From NCBI GenBank assembly GCA_902578445.1, contig CACHDC010000008.1, positions 1-47,923 of the forward strand: DNA of 47,923 nt, given 5' to 3'. Positions 28,834-35,791 of this stretch are shown here, in pieces. The notes under the pieces were generated by a model. The model made no database searches. It saw nothing but the letters and a program-made list of their open reading frames with translations, and was not told the origin of the DNA. How positions within the stretch are numbered: the first letter of the stretch is position 1; each line of letters begins with the position of its first letter. This DNA comes from an uncultured Synechococcaceae cyanobacterium (GTDB lineage: Bacteria; Cyanobacteriota; Cyanobacteriia; PCC-6307; Cyanobiaceae). Both the position numbers and the translations under genes were made by a program.

Positions 28834-30024
28834 ATGAGTTTTAAAAAAAATATAAACGTTATTAAGAAAAATTATTCCCTAGGAATAATTGGAGGTGGCC
28901 AATTAGCTTTAATGTTAACCGAGGCAGCAAAAAAAAGAGATTTAGAAGTATGTGTGCAAACAAAATCTTGTAATGATCCTGCTGGTTTAAAAGCAGATCA
29001 TGTCATAGAGTCTGATCCTTTAAAGATAAGAGGTAATAAATCATTAATTAATGAGTGTGAAAAAATAATTTTTGAAAATGAATGGATAAAAATTGATAAA
29101 TTAAATTTAATTGACAATAATGATATTTTCGTTCCAAGCCTTAATGCAATTAAGCCTTTAGTTGATAGGTTTTCTCAAAAAAAATTAATAGATAGAATGA
29201 ATATTCCCTGCCCAAAATGGAAAAGTATTGAGGATTTTAAAAATCTCTCGGATGAGGAAATCAATAATTGGACTTTCCCTCTAATGGCAAAATCAAATAA
29301 AGGTGGATATGACGGCAAAGGGAACAAAAAAATAAAGACAAAAGAAGATTTAGATTCTTTTTTAACAGAGAATACTTCTGATGAATGGTTAATAGAAGAA
29401 TGGATAGAGTATAAAAAAGAAATAGCTCTTGTTGGTTCGAGAGATAGAACAGGTAAGATAAGATTATTTCCAATAGTTGAGACATTCCAATCAAATCATG
29501 TTTGTGATTGGGTTCTTGCACCTGCGACAACCGAATATGATTTGAACTTATTTGCGATAAATATTTTCTCTTCAATAGTCAATGAACTTAATTACGTTGG
29601 AGTTTTAGCTATTGAATTCTTCTATGGAGATAATGGTCTTCTAATTAATGAAATAGCTCCTAGAACACACAACTCAGCTCATTTCTCTATTGAAGCTTGT
29701 ACTTCAAGTCAGTTTGATCAATATGTTTGCATTTCTTCTGGGATAATGCCACCTGAAATCAAAATGAACTGTGAAGGGGCAATTATGATAAATCTTCTGG
29801 GATTAAAAAAGAATTTCCCTATTTCAATGGAAACAAGAGTTGAAATGTTATCTGAAATTGAGGGTTCTAATATTCATTTTTATGGCAAATCTCGAGAAAT
29901 TCTTGGAAGAAAAATGGCTCATATTACATTTTTATTAAATGGTCAAACGCCTTCAGAAAGATATGATGAGGCACAAGTTTTATTAACTATGGTAAAAGAC
30001 ATCTGGCCATCTCCAAATGCATAA
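28834..30024 (+). CDS. purK: 5-(carboxyamino)imidazole ribonucleotide synthase (PurK), ATP-grasp
   Basis: 396 residues. PurK carboxylates AIR with bicarbonate and ATP in purine synthesis. Landmarks: the N-terminal GIIGGGQLALMLTEAAKKRD (about 18-37), ATP-grasp segments FPLMAKSNKGGYDGKGNKKI and WLIEEWIEYKKEIALVGSRD, and NEIAPRTHNSAHFSIEACTS near residue 271. The next feature downstream is 6S RNA, an association known from other cyanobacteria. Confidence 0.96.
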   Translation: MSFKKNINVIKKNYSLGIIGGGQLALMLTEAAKKRDLEVCVQTKSCNDPAGLKADHVIESDPLKIRGNKSLINECEKIIFENEWIKIDKLNLIDNNDIFVPSLNAIKPLVDRFSQKKLIDRMNIPCPKWKSIEDFKNLSDEEINNWTFPLMAKSNKGGYDGKGNKKIKTKEDLDSFLTENTSDEWLIEEWIEYKKEIALVGSRDRTGKIRLFPIVETFQSNHVCDWVLAPATTEYDLNLFAINIFSSIVNELNYVGVLAIEFFYGDNGLLINEIAPRTHNSAHFSIEACTSSQFDQYVCISSGIMPPEIKMNCEGAIMINLLGLKKNFPISMETRVEMLSEIEGSNIHFYGKSREILGRKMAHITFLLNGQTPSERYDEAQVLLTMVKDIWPSPNA

Positions 30025-30046
30025 AAAAATAAGTTAGAGTTAAATC

Positions 30047-30222
30047 ACTGGATCTTTGGTTAAGTTCTTCTTTATGTGCTCTGATCTGACTCTTTTTCGA
30101 CGTGAGGAGACTGTCGTGATGCGGTAGTAAACCGATCTTGTAATCGGAAACGAAAGCCCACTTTGAATCCTCTTCTGGCATTTCCAGGTCGATGCAGCAG
30201 AGAACTGACGGGGATCCGGTTT
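30047..30222 (+). ncRNA. ssrS: 6S RNA (ssrS, Yfr7 type)
   Basis: A non-coding stretch directly after purK with a closing stem: CTGGATC (30048-30054) pairs with GATCCGG (30213-30219), enclosing about 160 bases. Internal segments resemble conserved 6S elements, e.g. CCCACTTTGAATCC on the 3' side and GATGCAGCAG before the closing stem. 6S RNA binds the RNA polymerase holoenzyme as a promoter mimic. In cyanobacteria it lies next to purK, and in Prochlorococcus MED4 it is Yfr7. The ends are estimated from the stem only. Confidence 0.85.
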
Positions 30223-30223
30223 G

Positions 30224-30275
30224 CCTATCAAAATGCTTGCTTAAACAAGCTTTTGGTAGGTATTTTATTTTTTTA
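30224..30275 (+). terminator. Strong intrinsic terminator after 6S RNA
   Basis: A long hairpin: CCTATCAAAATGCTTG (30224-30239) against CAAGCTTTTGGTAGG (30246-30260), with small mismatches, followed by a T-rich tail (30261-30275). It probably ends the purK/6S transcript and forms the edge of the small-gene region. Confidence 0.8.
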
Positions 30276-30332
30276 GGAATAGTTAGACTGTTTTGTTCTC
30301 TATCAGCGTAAATAATTCGCTTGCCAAAATAC

Positions 30333-30379
30333 TTGACGATCCATTTCTAATGTACTTATATTGATAGTACATATGTATT
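30333..30379 (+). promoter_or_regulatory. Promoter with LexA-like operator, DUF1651 copy A
   Basis: TTGACG (30333-30338) and TATATT (30357-30362) form a -35/-10 pair with an 18-base spacer. A motif AGTAC-N3-TGTATT (30366-30379) covers the expected transcription start, and a second GTAC half-site (30352-30355) lies in the spacer. The arrangement recurs at 32796-32841. The motif resembles cyanobacterial LexA boxes (AGTAC-N-GTWCT type) but with an imperfect right half; regulator identity is inference. Confidence 0.6.
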
Positions 30380-30387
30380 ATTAATTA

Positions 30388-30687
30388 ATGACTTTAGGAG
30401 GAGCTAATGTTTGGACTAATTTTTCTTACGGTTATCGTAATGAGTCCCCAAGTGGCTGGTTGCTTAGTCCAGACCGCAGCAGATTAATTTTATTTGCAAG
30501 AAATAAAAAATCTCCAAGAAATAGTATGAGAATTTTTGCTCATACATATTATGCAAATGATCTTGGTGAGCCAATGGCAATTAAATCATCAACTCAAATG
30601 TATTTGGATAATGCTTGGGATAAATGGCATGACCTTCAATTAGAAGGTTGGACTTTTGAAGAACTTGAATTACCTGAATCAGTATGA
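30388..30687 (+). CDS. DUF1651 family protein, copy A
   Basis: 99 residues. The family pattern is the SGWLLSPDRSRLILFARNK (about 22-40) and YYANDLGEP block. It is a small soluble protein found in multiple copies in marine picocyanobacteria, with no known function. Its N-terminal coding DNA and promoter are very similar to those of the gene at 32848, showing duplication. Its stop overlaps the ATG of the next small gene (ATGA), so it begins a three-gene coupled unit. Confidence 0.85.
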   Translation: MTLGGANVWTNFSYGYRNESPSGWLLSPDRSRLILFARNKKSPRNSMRIFAHTYYANDLGEPMAIKSSTQMYLDNAWDKWHDLQLEGWTFEELELPESV

Positions 30688-30824
30688 CTAACTTAAATCC
30701 AATCAAAAAGAAACTATCAAAAGCAGATAGAAAGATATCTATACAAGACCCATCAAAATTATTAGCAGAATTTTTTAATGGTGTTGTCATTGAACTTGAT
30801 GAAGAATGTAAATATGACTCATAA
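30684..30824 (+). CDS. Small hypothetical protein, 46 aa
   Basis: ATG 30684 overlaps the TGA of the DUF1651 gene. The N-terminal half is basic (NPIKKKLSKADRKI) and the C-terminal half is acidic (VIELDEECKYDS). No family is recognised. Its overlap with genes on both sides argues that it is translated. Confidence 0.65.
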   Translation: MTNLNPIKKKLSKADRKISIQDPSKLLAEFFNGVVIELDEECKYDS

Positions 30825-30966
30825 AGAATTGATAGATCAAGTTTCTGCAAAATTTTTTAAACAAAGCGGAAAGTTAGAAAGCAGAAGATCTTGGTTGGCA
30901 ATGAGAAATTATCTCGAGCAATTAGATGGCGAACAACTTAAATCCATGCTTAAGGACCACAAATGA
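30814..30966 (+). CDS. Small hypothetical protein, 50 aa
   Basis: ATG 30814 overlaps the previous gene by 11 bases; the frame is also open from 30778, but this start fits the coupling. The product is a charged helical protein (HKELIDQVSAKFFKQSGKLE then SRRSWLAMRNYLEQLDGEQL). Unknown function; third gene of the DUF1651-A unit. Confidence 0.7.
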   Translation: MTHKELIDQVSAKFFKQSGKLESRRSWLAMRNYLEQLDGEQLKSMLKDHK

Positions 30967-30991
30967 CTTAAAAAGTTTACTTATGAATCAT

Positions 30992-31105
30992 TTATTTGGT
31001 TTTTATTTTTTTCTTAATTCTTAGAAAACCGTATGTTGTAAAGCCAACCAAAAACATGTCCAAGTAAATATGCCAAGTAGGAAAAATCTGGTGTACTAAT
31101 TCCAT
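30992..31105 (-). CDS. Small single-helix membrane protein, 37 aa, coupled to the ligase gene
   Basis: ATG 31105 shares one base with the TAA of the ligase gene (TAATG). One hydrophobic segment (YLDMFLVGFTTYGFL) is followed by a very basic tail (RIKKKIKTK), suggesting a cytoplasmic C-terminus. Last gene of a minus-strand run that starts near 32655. Confidence 0.65.
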   Translation of the reverse strand: MELVHQIFPTWHIYLDMFLVGFTTYGFLRIKKKIKTK

Positions 31106-31854
31106 TAACTTTTTATTGCCACTTGCCAATAAGGATATTCTAAATTTGATTTTTCTCTCATTAATTGTAATTTTCTAGAATTTATCTTTACTACTATTCC
31201 ATCTGTAGGATATTTCCTAAAAATATTCCCTTCTAGCCACTGTTTTCTAAATACTTGAACTTGGCTCGTAAAGTTGCATGAAATATCCTGAGGGATCGTG
31301 AAGCCAAGCTTTGAAAGACTCTTTTTGGACTCATATTGGTTAAGCATTGAATTAAGTATTTGAAATGCACAGAAGCTAAGACTTTCTGAAAATCCTTCTT
31401 TAGCTCTTAGATATCCAGAAGCGATTTTCTGGGAGATATCTGGACTTTTGTTGGGTGCATATAATTCACCTCTAACTTGAAGAACCCCTCGCAAAGGGAG
31501 ATTATTGGGAATGTTTTGGATTTTAATAATTTTAGTAGTAACGTCGTTCCCTTTTCTTGAAATTGCTTTCTCCAAGGTTCCATCCCTATATTGCAAAGCA
31601 ACAGCGCAACCATCAATTTTCGGTTCAATTAATAATCTTGTATCTACTAATAATCCTCTCAAAAATTCATCTATTGAATCCTTTTCTAATGAAGGTAAAA
31701 TTAGTTTATTTTTCTTTTTAAAGTAATCACAATTAGGGTTTGTTCTTAATAAATTCTTTTCAAGTTGGTCGAATTGTTTATCAGAGATTAAAGCATTACC
31801 ATTTCTATAATTATCGTCATACCATTCAATTCGTTCTTCTAAATAAGTCTTCAT
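31105..31854 (-). CDS. Stand-alone NAD+-dependent DNA ligase adenylation module
   Basis: 249 residues against about 670 for LigA. Domain Ia is present (residues 1-35; NYRNGNALISDKQFDQLEKN). The nucleotidyltransferase domain has motif I IEPKIDGCAVALQY with the adenylated Lys, motif III QVRGELYAP, motif IV TDGIVVKIN and motif V YWQVAIK. The protein ends there: no OB fold, zinc finger, HhH or BRCT domain. It could self-adenylate from NAD+, but nick sealing normally needs the OB fold. The His of the NMN site in domain Ia appears to be Arg. It lies in an operon with three small membrane proteins. Confidence 0.88.
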   Translation of the reverse strand: MKTYLEERIEWYDDNYRNGNALISDKQFDQLEKNLLRTNPNCDYFKKKNKLILPSLEKDSIDEFLRGLLVDTRLLIEPKIDGCAVALQYRDGTLEKAISRKGNDVTTKIIKIQNIPNNLPLRGVLQVRGELYAPNKSPDISQKIASGYLRAKEGFSESLSFCAFQILNSMLNQYESKKSLSKLGFTIPQDISCNFTSQVQVFRKQWLEGNIFRKYPTDGIVVKINSRKLQLMREKSNLEYPYWQVAIKS

Positions 31855-32061
31855 TTAATACGATGGCTTAAGTTTTTGGCTAGGAATCCAACTTGGTTTA
31901 TTTATGATCCATTTTTCTCTATCTTCATATTTAACAGTCCATAAAAGAAATGAAGAAATTTGTTTTAGAGATATGCCAACCATATATCGTGTTTTGGGAC
32001 TTATTGATATAAATCCAAATAATAATATCAATAAAATAAGTTTAAAAATACTCTTAATCAT
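31855..32061 (-). CDS. Small membrane protein, 68 aa
   Basis: Its stop is immediately followed by the ligase-module ATG (no gap), so translation is coupled. An N-terminal hydrophobic helix (SIFKLILLILLFGFISI) is followed by a soluble part rich in Trp/Lys (KYEDREKWIINKPSWIPSQK). No family recognised. The zero-base junction suggests a functional link to the ligase module. Confidence 0.7.
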   Translation of the reverse strand: MIKSIFKLILLILLFGFISISPKTRYMVGISLKQISSFLLWTVKYEDREKWIINKPSWIPSQKLKPSY

Positions 32062-32091
32062 TTAAAAAATCAGCGTAATTTTGCAAACTTT

Positions 32092-32349
32092 TTAATTAAT
32101 GCAATTCTTATAACCTTCAATCTTCGCTAGTTCTTCAATATTCAAACCTGTTTCCTTTAATAAAGTTTCTCCAATATCGTCCTTATTAAATTTAGTTAAT
32201 GCTCCTTTAGTAGAGAACTTAATACATTGGTTTTTGTATTTTGCTTCTTTGACAATAGGAGATAAATAAAAACCAAACAAGATAATAAAAACTCCATAGG
32301 TTACAACTTTTCTATGGTTTTTCCACCATTCATAAAATTTATTGGACAC
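32092..32349 (-). CDS. Small membrane-anchored protein, 85 aa
   Basis: One N-terminal helix (VVTYGVFIILFGFYLSPIV, about 15-33) and a charged soluble domain with two Cys (NQCIKF and KNCIN at the end) that could bridge if it is periplasmic. It lies 30 bases upstream of the 68-aa gene in the same direction. Function unknown. Confidence 0.7.
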   Translation of the reverse strand: MSNKFYEWWKNHRKVVTYGVFIILFGFYLSPIVKEAKYKNQCIKFSTKGALTKFNKDDIGETLLKETGLNIEELAKIEGYKNCIN

Positions 32350-32418
32350 GAAAAATAGATCACTAATTTCTATTTTAAATTGATTGTCAACAATTTACTT
32401 TAGAAATTTAAGGATTGG

Positions 32419-32655
32419 TTAATTTATTGTTTTTTCATTAATAGATTTAAGCCAAGAATAATATCTTGATTTTCTAATCCTCTGCTCTTTCGAGACTAAT
32501 CTATCCGCAGACTCTAGGGGTGATTCTCCTTTCTCAACTTTTGTTGTAATAGATATACCAAAACCTTTTGCTTCAATTTTTGCAATGCCACCCTCTAAAA
32601 AAAATAAAAAAGACCATCCTTTGTTCCATCCTAAATAGAAGGGATTTCGATGCAT
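32419..32655 (-). CDS. Small hypothetical protein, 78 aa
   Basis: Begins MHRNPFYLGWNKGWSFLFFL and continues into a soluble region (GFGISITTKVEKGESPLESA) with a basic end. It may be the first gene of the minus-strand run containing the ligase module (69-base gap). No family is recognised. Confidence 0.65.
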   Translation of the reverse strand: MHRNPFYLGWNKGWSFLFFLEGGIAKIEAKGFGISITTKVEKGESPLESADRLVSKEQRIRKSRYYSWLKSINEKTIN

Positions 32656-32795
32656 TGCATTCTTTTGGAGATACTCTTTTAATGATATTTACCTTTTCAA
32701 GGAGTTACTTGTATTTACTATTACCAAATAAGAAGTTTGCGGCTGCTTATTTCTGGAAAGTAATTTTAGTATTTAAATAATTATCAGAGGAATAC

Positions 32796-32841
32796 TTGAC
32801 GTCTACGAGTAGTACATCTATATTAGTAGTACAACTGTATT
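32796..32841 (+). promoter_or_regulatory. Promoter with LexA-like operator, DUF1651 copy B
   Basis: TTGACG (32796-32801), a 17-base spacer and TATATT (32819-32824). AGTAC-N3-TGTATT lies at 32828-32841, and another AGTAC is in the spacer (32811-32815). This is the same layout as the promoter at 30333, with the same motif at nearly the same distance from the -10. Confidence 0.6.
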
Positions 32842-32847
32842 ATCTTC

Positions 32848-33138
32848 ATGGCTTCAGGAGTTGCTAATGTTCGGACTTATTTTTATCGTGGCAGCCTTAT
32901 TGACCCCCCAACTGGCTGGTTGTTTAACAAAAAAAGTGGTTTATTAATTTTTTTTGAGAGTTATAAGAAATCTGTATCTAATAACTTGCAAGTATATACT
33001 TATCTTTTCTATGCAAATGAATTAGGTGAACCAGCCCAAATTAAAAATTCAAGACTTCATTCTATTGAGTGTGCTTGTGAAACATGGAATGAATTAATTT
33101 CAGGAGGTTGGCAAATTGTTACTAATAAATTCCAGTAA
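32848..33138 (+). CDS. DUF1651 family protein, copy B
   Basis: 96 residues, paralogous to the 30388 product: PPTGWLFNKKSGLLIFFE and LFYANELGEPAQIKNS match the same blocks. The first 40 coding bases are also closely similar, so promoter and gene were duplicated together. It is followed 2 bases later by a Cys-containing small protein instead of the two small genes of copy A. Confidence 0.85.
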   Translation: MASGVANVRTYFYRGSLIDPPTGWLFNKKSGLLIFFESYKKSVSNNLQVYTYLFYANELGEPAQIKNSRLHSIECACETWNELISGGWQIVTNKFQ

Positions 33139-33140
33139 TC

Positions 33141-33374
33141 ATGATCAAGGTAAATCCGTCAAAATGGGAATATCTAAAAGAATCCACCCTAAAACGAAAA
33201 CGAACAAAGATTTGTATTACTTGCAATCACTTTCGCTACAGCACTACAGAAACTTTTGCTACTATCTTGATCTGTCCAAAATACGAAAAACGCATACCAC
33301 AGGGTGATCATTTACTTAAAGGCTGTGAGTATTGGCAAAAAAATAGGACGATATTTTCCCCTGAAGCATCTTAA
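33141..33374 (+). CDS. Small four-cysteine (zinc-ribbon-like) protein, 77 aa
   Basis: Cys 25 and 28 (KICITCNHF), Cys 45 (LICPKYEKR) and Cys 62 (KGCEYW) give a CxxC plus two further Cys, enough for one metal site. The N-terminus is basic (ESTLKRKRTK). It may bind nucleic acid or protein; the sequence alone does not say. Two bases downstream of DUF1651-B, hence co-transcribed. Confidence 0.75.
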   Translation: MIKVNPSKWEYLKESTLKRKRTKICITCNHFRYSTTETFATILICPKYEKRIPQGDHLLKGCEYWQKNRTIFSPEAS

Positions 33375-33474
33375 TTATTCTCTAATTAAACTTCTCTCGA
33401 TAGATATATTTAATTATGTAAACAAAGCATTATTTTATACAACTTAAAAAATTCTTTTTAAGTAATTTTGAAGC

Positions 33475-33576
33475 ATGATTCAATTCTACTTTTCAATATT
33501 TTTATTAGTTGTCCTTACATTTTTTGCTCTTTTATTAGATGCACCAGAATTGGCATCTTTAATTCAAACATTTTAG
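33475..33576 (+). CDS. Single-helix membrane peptide, 33 aa
   Basis: ATG 33475 to TAG 33574-33576. Almost all of it is one helix (YFSIFLLVVLTFFALLLDAP), ending in SLIQTF. It resembles no photosystem or cytochrome b6f small subunit I can name. Length and hydrophobicity fit the many tiny membrane proteins of this region. Confidence 0.55.
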   Translation: MIQFYFSIFLLVVLTFFALLLDAPELASLIQTF

Positions 33577-33658
33577 GAAATAATAAATCAGTAATTTTAC
33601 TGATTTACTTTCTTAATAAGTAAGGCGTAGGTTTAACTTGTTGAATAGGAGGGATCTA

Positions 33659-33700
33659 ATGATTGACAGTCCACCAGAGGAGTTAAATTATAAAATTTAA
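33659..33700 (+). CDS. 13-codon micro-ORF behind a very strong Shine-Dalgarno
   Basis: AGGAGGG (33647-33653) precedes ATG 33659 by 5 bases. The frame encodes MIDSPPEELNYKI and stops at 33700. A perfect 10-base-pair hairpin follows at 33727-33756. SDs of this strength are rare around it, so the ORF may be a micropeptide, a leader, or a remnant of a longer gene. Confidence 0.4.
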   Translation: MIDSPPEELNYKI

Positions 33701-33726
33701 ATCTAGATAAAACTAATGCTAAATCT

Positions 33727-33770
33727 GGAATGAATCTTCTATTTGAGATTCATTCCTTATTAATTTCTTT
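33727..33770 (+). terminator. Intrinsic terminator of the micro-ORF transcript
   Basis: GGAATGAATC (33727-33736) and its exact complement GATTCATTCC (33747-33756) form a 10-bp stem, followed by a T-rich stretch (TTATTAATTTCTTT). Confidence 0.65.
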
Positions 33771-33870
33771 CTAAAAAATGTAAATTATAAATATTAAATT
33801 TTAAAAGTAAAAAATCTGTTCATATTAAAATGATTTAAGGCCTAAGTTTCTTCTTAGATAGTGGCTTACT

Positions 33871-34053
33871 TTACCTGAATCCAAAACCAGTTTTTTGTTC
33901 TTCTTTTTCTTCCCATTCATTAATAACTAGTTGTAGTAAACTTTTAAGTTCTGAATTCGAAGCATCAGTATCTTTTTGAAGATTTATACAAATGTTTTTT
34001 ATTTCCTCAAAAGCATTATCAATTAATATTGTTTTTTGATCCGGATTAGCCAT
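33871..34053 (-). CDS. Small hypothetical protein, 60 aa
   Basis: Soluble, helical and charged (DNAFEEIKNICINLQKDTDA; SLLQLVINEWEEKEEQKTG). It sits 6 bases downstream of the 34060 gene. Its composition looks like a small two-helix protein. No family recognised. Confidence 0.65.
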   Translation of the reverse strand: MANPDQKTILIDNAFEEIKNICINLQKDTDASNSELKSLLQLVINEWEEKEEQKTGFGFR

Positions 34054-34059
34054 AGAACT

Positions 34060-34257
34060 TTAAAATGCTCCATTGCAGTTAAACCCACTGCAGTTAATAA
34101 CCCTGAAAATATTCATTACAAAGTTGTGGAATCTTTCATCATAAAAAAATGCCCAGGTTGTAAATATAGCAAAACCAGAAACAGCAAAAGCAGCATATTG
34201 AAGCCAATGTATTCCATAGCTGTCCAATCCATTTTTATCAAAATCAGAATTACTCAA
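34060..34257 (-). CDS. Small membrane protein, 65 aa
   Basis: A central hydrophobic helix (WLQYAAFAVSGFAIFTTWAF, about 18-37) between polar ends. Two Cys near the C-terminus (NCSGFNCNG). Upstream partner of the 33871 gene. Not recognised. Confidence 0.65.
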   Translation of the reverse strand: MSNSDFDKNGLDSYGIHWLQYAAFAVSGFAIFTTWAFFYDERFHNFVMNIFRVINCSGFNCNGAF

Positions 34258-34355
34258 TTGCTTTTTTTCTTATAATAAAAATTTTTTTTTAAAAAGGAGA
34301 GTTTGTTTTGAACGAGAGATTTATTTTTTATTTAAGAGCTTAATGTATTGATAGT

Positions 34356-34610
34356 TTAAATAAAACCAGGTACTATCCACCCAAAAAAACCATAGTTTAT
34401 TATCAAAGCTAAAAAACCAATCATAGCTAATCTCCCATTTGTTATTTCGGCATTTTTCCAGAATTTACCCATGTAGTTTTTATTTTTTTTCGAATTTTTA
34501 TCTATCAAATAATTTGGTTCTAAAGGTTCCTGCAACCTTTTGATGGCGTATAAAGAGAATTGGATTGTAATTGCGATTATAACAATTATAAAACTAGTAA
34601 GTGCATCCAT
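34356..34610 (-). CDS. hli: High-light-inducible protein with an extra N-terminal helix
   Basis: 84 residues. The chlorophyll-binding motif is intact: EITNGRLAMIGFLALII at about 54-70, the ExxNxRxAM of Hli/CAB helices. Hli proteins bind chlorophyll and carotenoid and protect photosystems under high light. Unlike typical one-helix Hli proteins of 40-70 residues, this one has a further hydrophobic segment at residues 5-22 (TSFIIVIIAITIQFSLYA), then a charged linker. The upstream 350 bases are non-coding and may hold its control region. Confidence 0.88.
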   Translation of the reverse strand: MDALTSFIIVIIAITIQFSLYAIKRLQEPLEPNYLIDKNSKKNKNYMGKFWKNAEITNGRLAMIGFLALIINYGFFGWIVPGFI

Positions 34611-34963
34611 TTTTAGATTTCATATGTGTTCAATTAGTAAGCCAAAAAGTAAATGACATTTGTATACATCAAATATTTCCTCATTTCTGATTTATTAACA
34701 GAGGAAACCCTTACTTTAATTATTAAAGAATGTAACATATTTAAAAAAAATTAGTATGAAATCTTACTTTTTCTTTGGATTTCACATTTTTAAGTACTTT
34801 AATGTTACATTTATGTGTCAGTAAAATCCCAAGACTTGTCTTAATTGAATTACAGAATTAGCTTTAAAGTTTTTACTTTAATTAGATAAAATGTTGAAAA
34901 ATTTTTATATGGAATATATTTTCAATGTTATTTATTTTGAATATTTTTAATAACTAGAAATTA
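34611..34963. other. Gene-poor interval upstream of hli
   Basis: No convincing gene. An ATG frame of 22 codons at 34756-34824 is aromatic-rich and weak. A perfect 10-base inverted repeat is present: AATGTAACAT (34729-34738) and ATGTTACATT (34802-34811). Each arm is itself almost palindromic, so these may be two regulator sites upstream of hli. Confidence 0.4.
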
Positions 34964-35083
34964 TTATTTTTGTTTGATTTCCGGAAGGTAGAATTTATTG
35001 CCTAATGTGTAACCAATAGACATCAGAACGAACCCAACTAGTTGAGGTAAATGAGAATTTGCTAGAGAGATTTTTTCAATCAT
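34964..35083 (-). CDS. Small membrane peptide, 39 aa
   Basis: ATG 35083 to TAA 34964. One moderately hydrophobic helix (LPQLVGFVLMSIGYTLGN), then a polar C-terminus (KFYLPEIKQK). Regular, non-repetitive composition supports a real gene. Not recognised. Confidence 0.6.
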   Translation of the reverse strand: MIEKISLANSHLPQLVGFVLMSIGYTLGNKFYLPEIKQK

Positions 35084-35134
35084 TTCTCAATATATAAATT
35101 TATATAATAATAAAAAATTTTAAATATTGTAAGT

Positions 35135-35308
35135 CTATTTTCTTTTTGATTCTTTAATCTCCCCAGATTTTTTTAGTGAATTAACAAGTCTTTCATTTTC
35201 TGTTTTTAAATTTTCTAATGCAGATTTTGTAAATTGTTCTTTAGCCTCAAATTTTGCTGAACTTATGACTTTTTTATTAGGGAGTTTTTTCTTCGGTTCT
35301 GACTTCAT
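35135..35308 (-). CDS. Small charged helical protein, paralogue of the 39121 gene
   Basis: 57 residues from ATG 35308; an in-frame TTG at 35320 is less likely. Very Lys/Glu-rich, coiled-coil-like. The block LKTENERLVNSLKKSG matches LTNENDFLVKNLKKAG in the gene at 39121-39246, with similar spacing upstream, so the two are paralogues. No known domain. Confidence 0.65.
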   Translation of the reverse strand: MKSEPKKKLPNKKVISSAKFEAKEQFTKSALENLKTENERLVNSLKKSGEIKESKRK

Positions 35309-35407
35309 ATTAAACAGCAATTTAAAAAATTTTAGAAGTTATTTTTTTTGAGTTAGGTATTATTTTTTACAGTTTTCTGGTTAATAATATTTGTTTACAT
35401 ATACAAA

Positions 35408-35620
35408 TTAATCTTTATCTTTTGGGAGCCTTAACCATCCAGTAGTCCATTCTGATTTTAGTTTTGTCCATGAGATTCTTTTAATATCTTTTTTATTTTT
35501 GGTAGGAAAAATATCAACCCATCTATCTTCATTTTTCCCACCATAAGCTTTAACTTGAAAATGCCTATTACCATTAATTGTTTTTGGTGCTGTCCAACAC
35601 AAAGTAGGAGGCCATTTCAT
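35408..35620 (-). CDS. TIGR02450-type Trp-rich protein
   Basis: 70 residues with five Trp in a WTAPKTINGNRHFQVKAYGG, RWVDIFP, ISWTKLKSEWTTGWLRLP arrangement. This fits the TIGR02450 family of short Trp-rich proteins common in aquatic bacteria and cyanobacteria. Function unknown. Single gene, no clear operon. Confidence 0.7.
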   Translation of the reverse strand: MKWPPTLCWTAPKTINGNRHFQVKAYGGKNEDRWVDIFPTKNKKDIKRISWTKLKSEWTTGWLRLPKDKD

Positions 35621-35644
35621 GAGACTTTATTAAAAGTTAAAAAA

Positions 35645-35731
35645 CTAAAGGTTGCTTTGCCCAGTTAACACTAAACCATAATATGCAATCGTACCAAGGA
35701 TAAGTACGATTCCTAGTATTCTAATAATCAT
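35645..35731 (-). CDS. Single-helix membrane peptide, 28 aa
   Basis: ATG 35731 to TAG 35645. One helix (ILGIVLILGTIAYYGLVL) and a short polar end (TGQSNL). Its size is in the range of photosynthetic complex small subunits, but I recognise none. Confidence 0.5.
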   Translation of the reverse strand: MIIRILGIVLILGTIAYYGLVLTGQSNL

Positions 35732-35791
35732 GATTTAATATTTTTAAATTCAGATTATATTAGAGAAATTTTATAAATTTGCGTTGAAGAT

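Noticed and set aside
29987..30231. Two minus-strand open frames across the purK end
   Set aside because: They lie on the 6S RNA and its closing stem; no family resemblance, no start context.
34038..34044. Second copy of GATCCGG as a possible att site of the 6S RNA end
   Set aside because: Only seven bases match and they fall inside a coding start; no integrase in the window.
34036..34275. Plus-strand 79-codon frame
   Set aside because: Antisense to the better minus-strand pair at 33871 and 34060; composition typical of a shadow.
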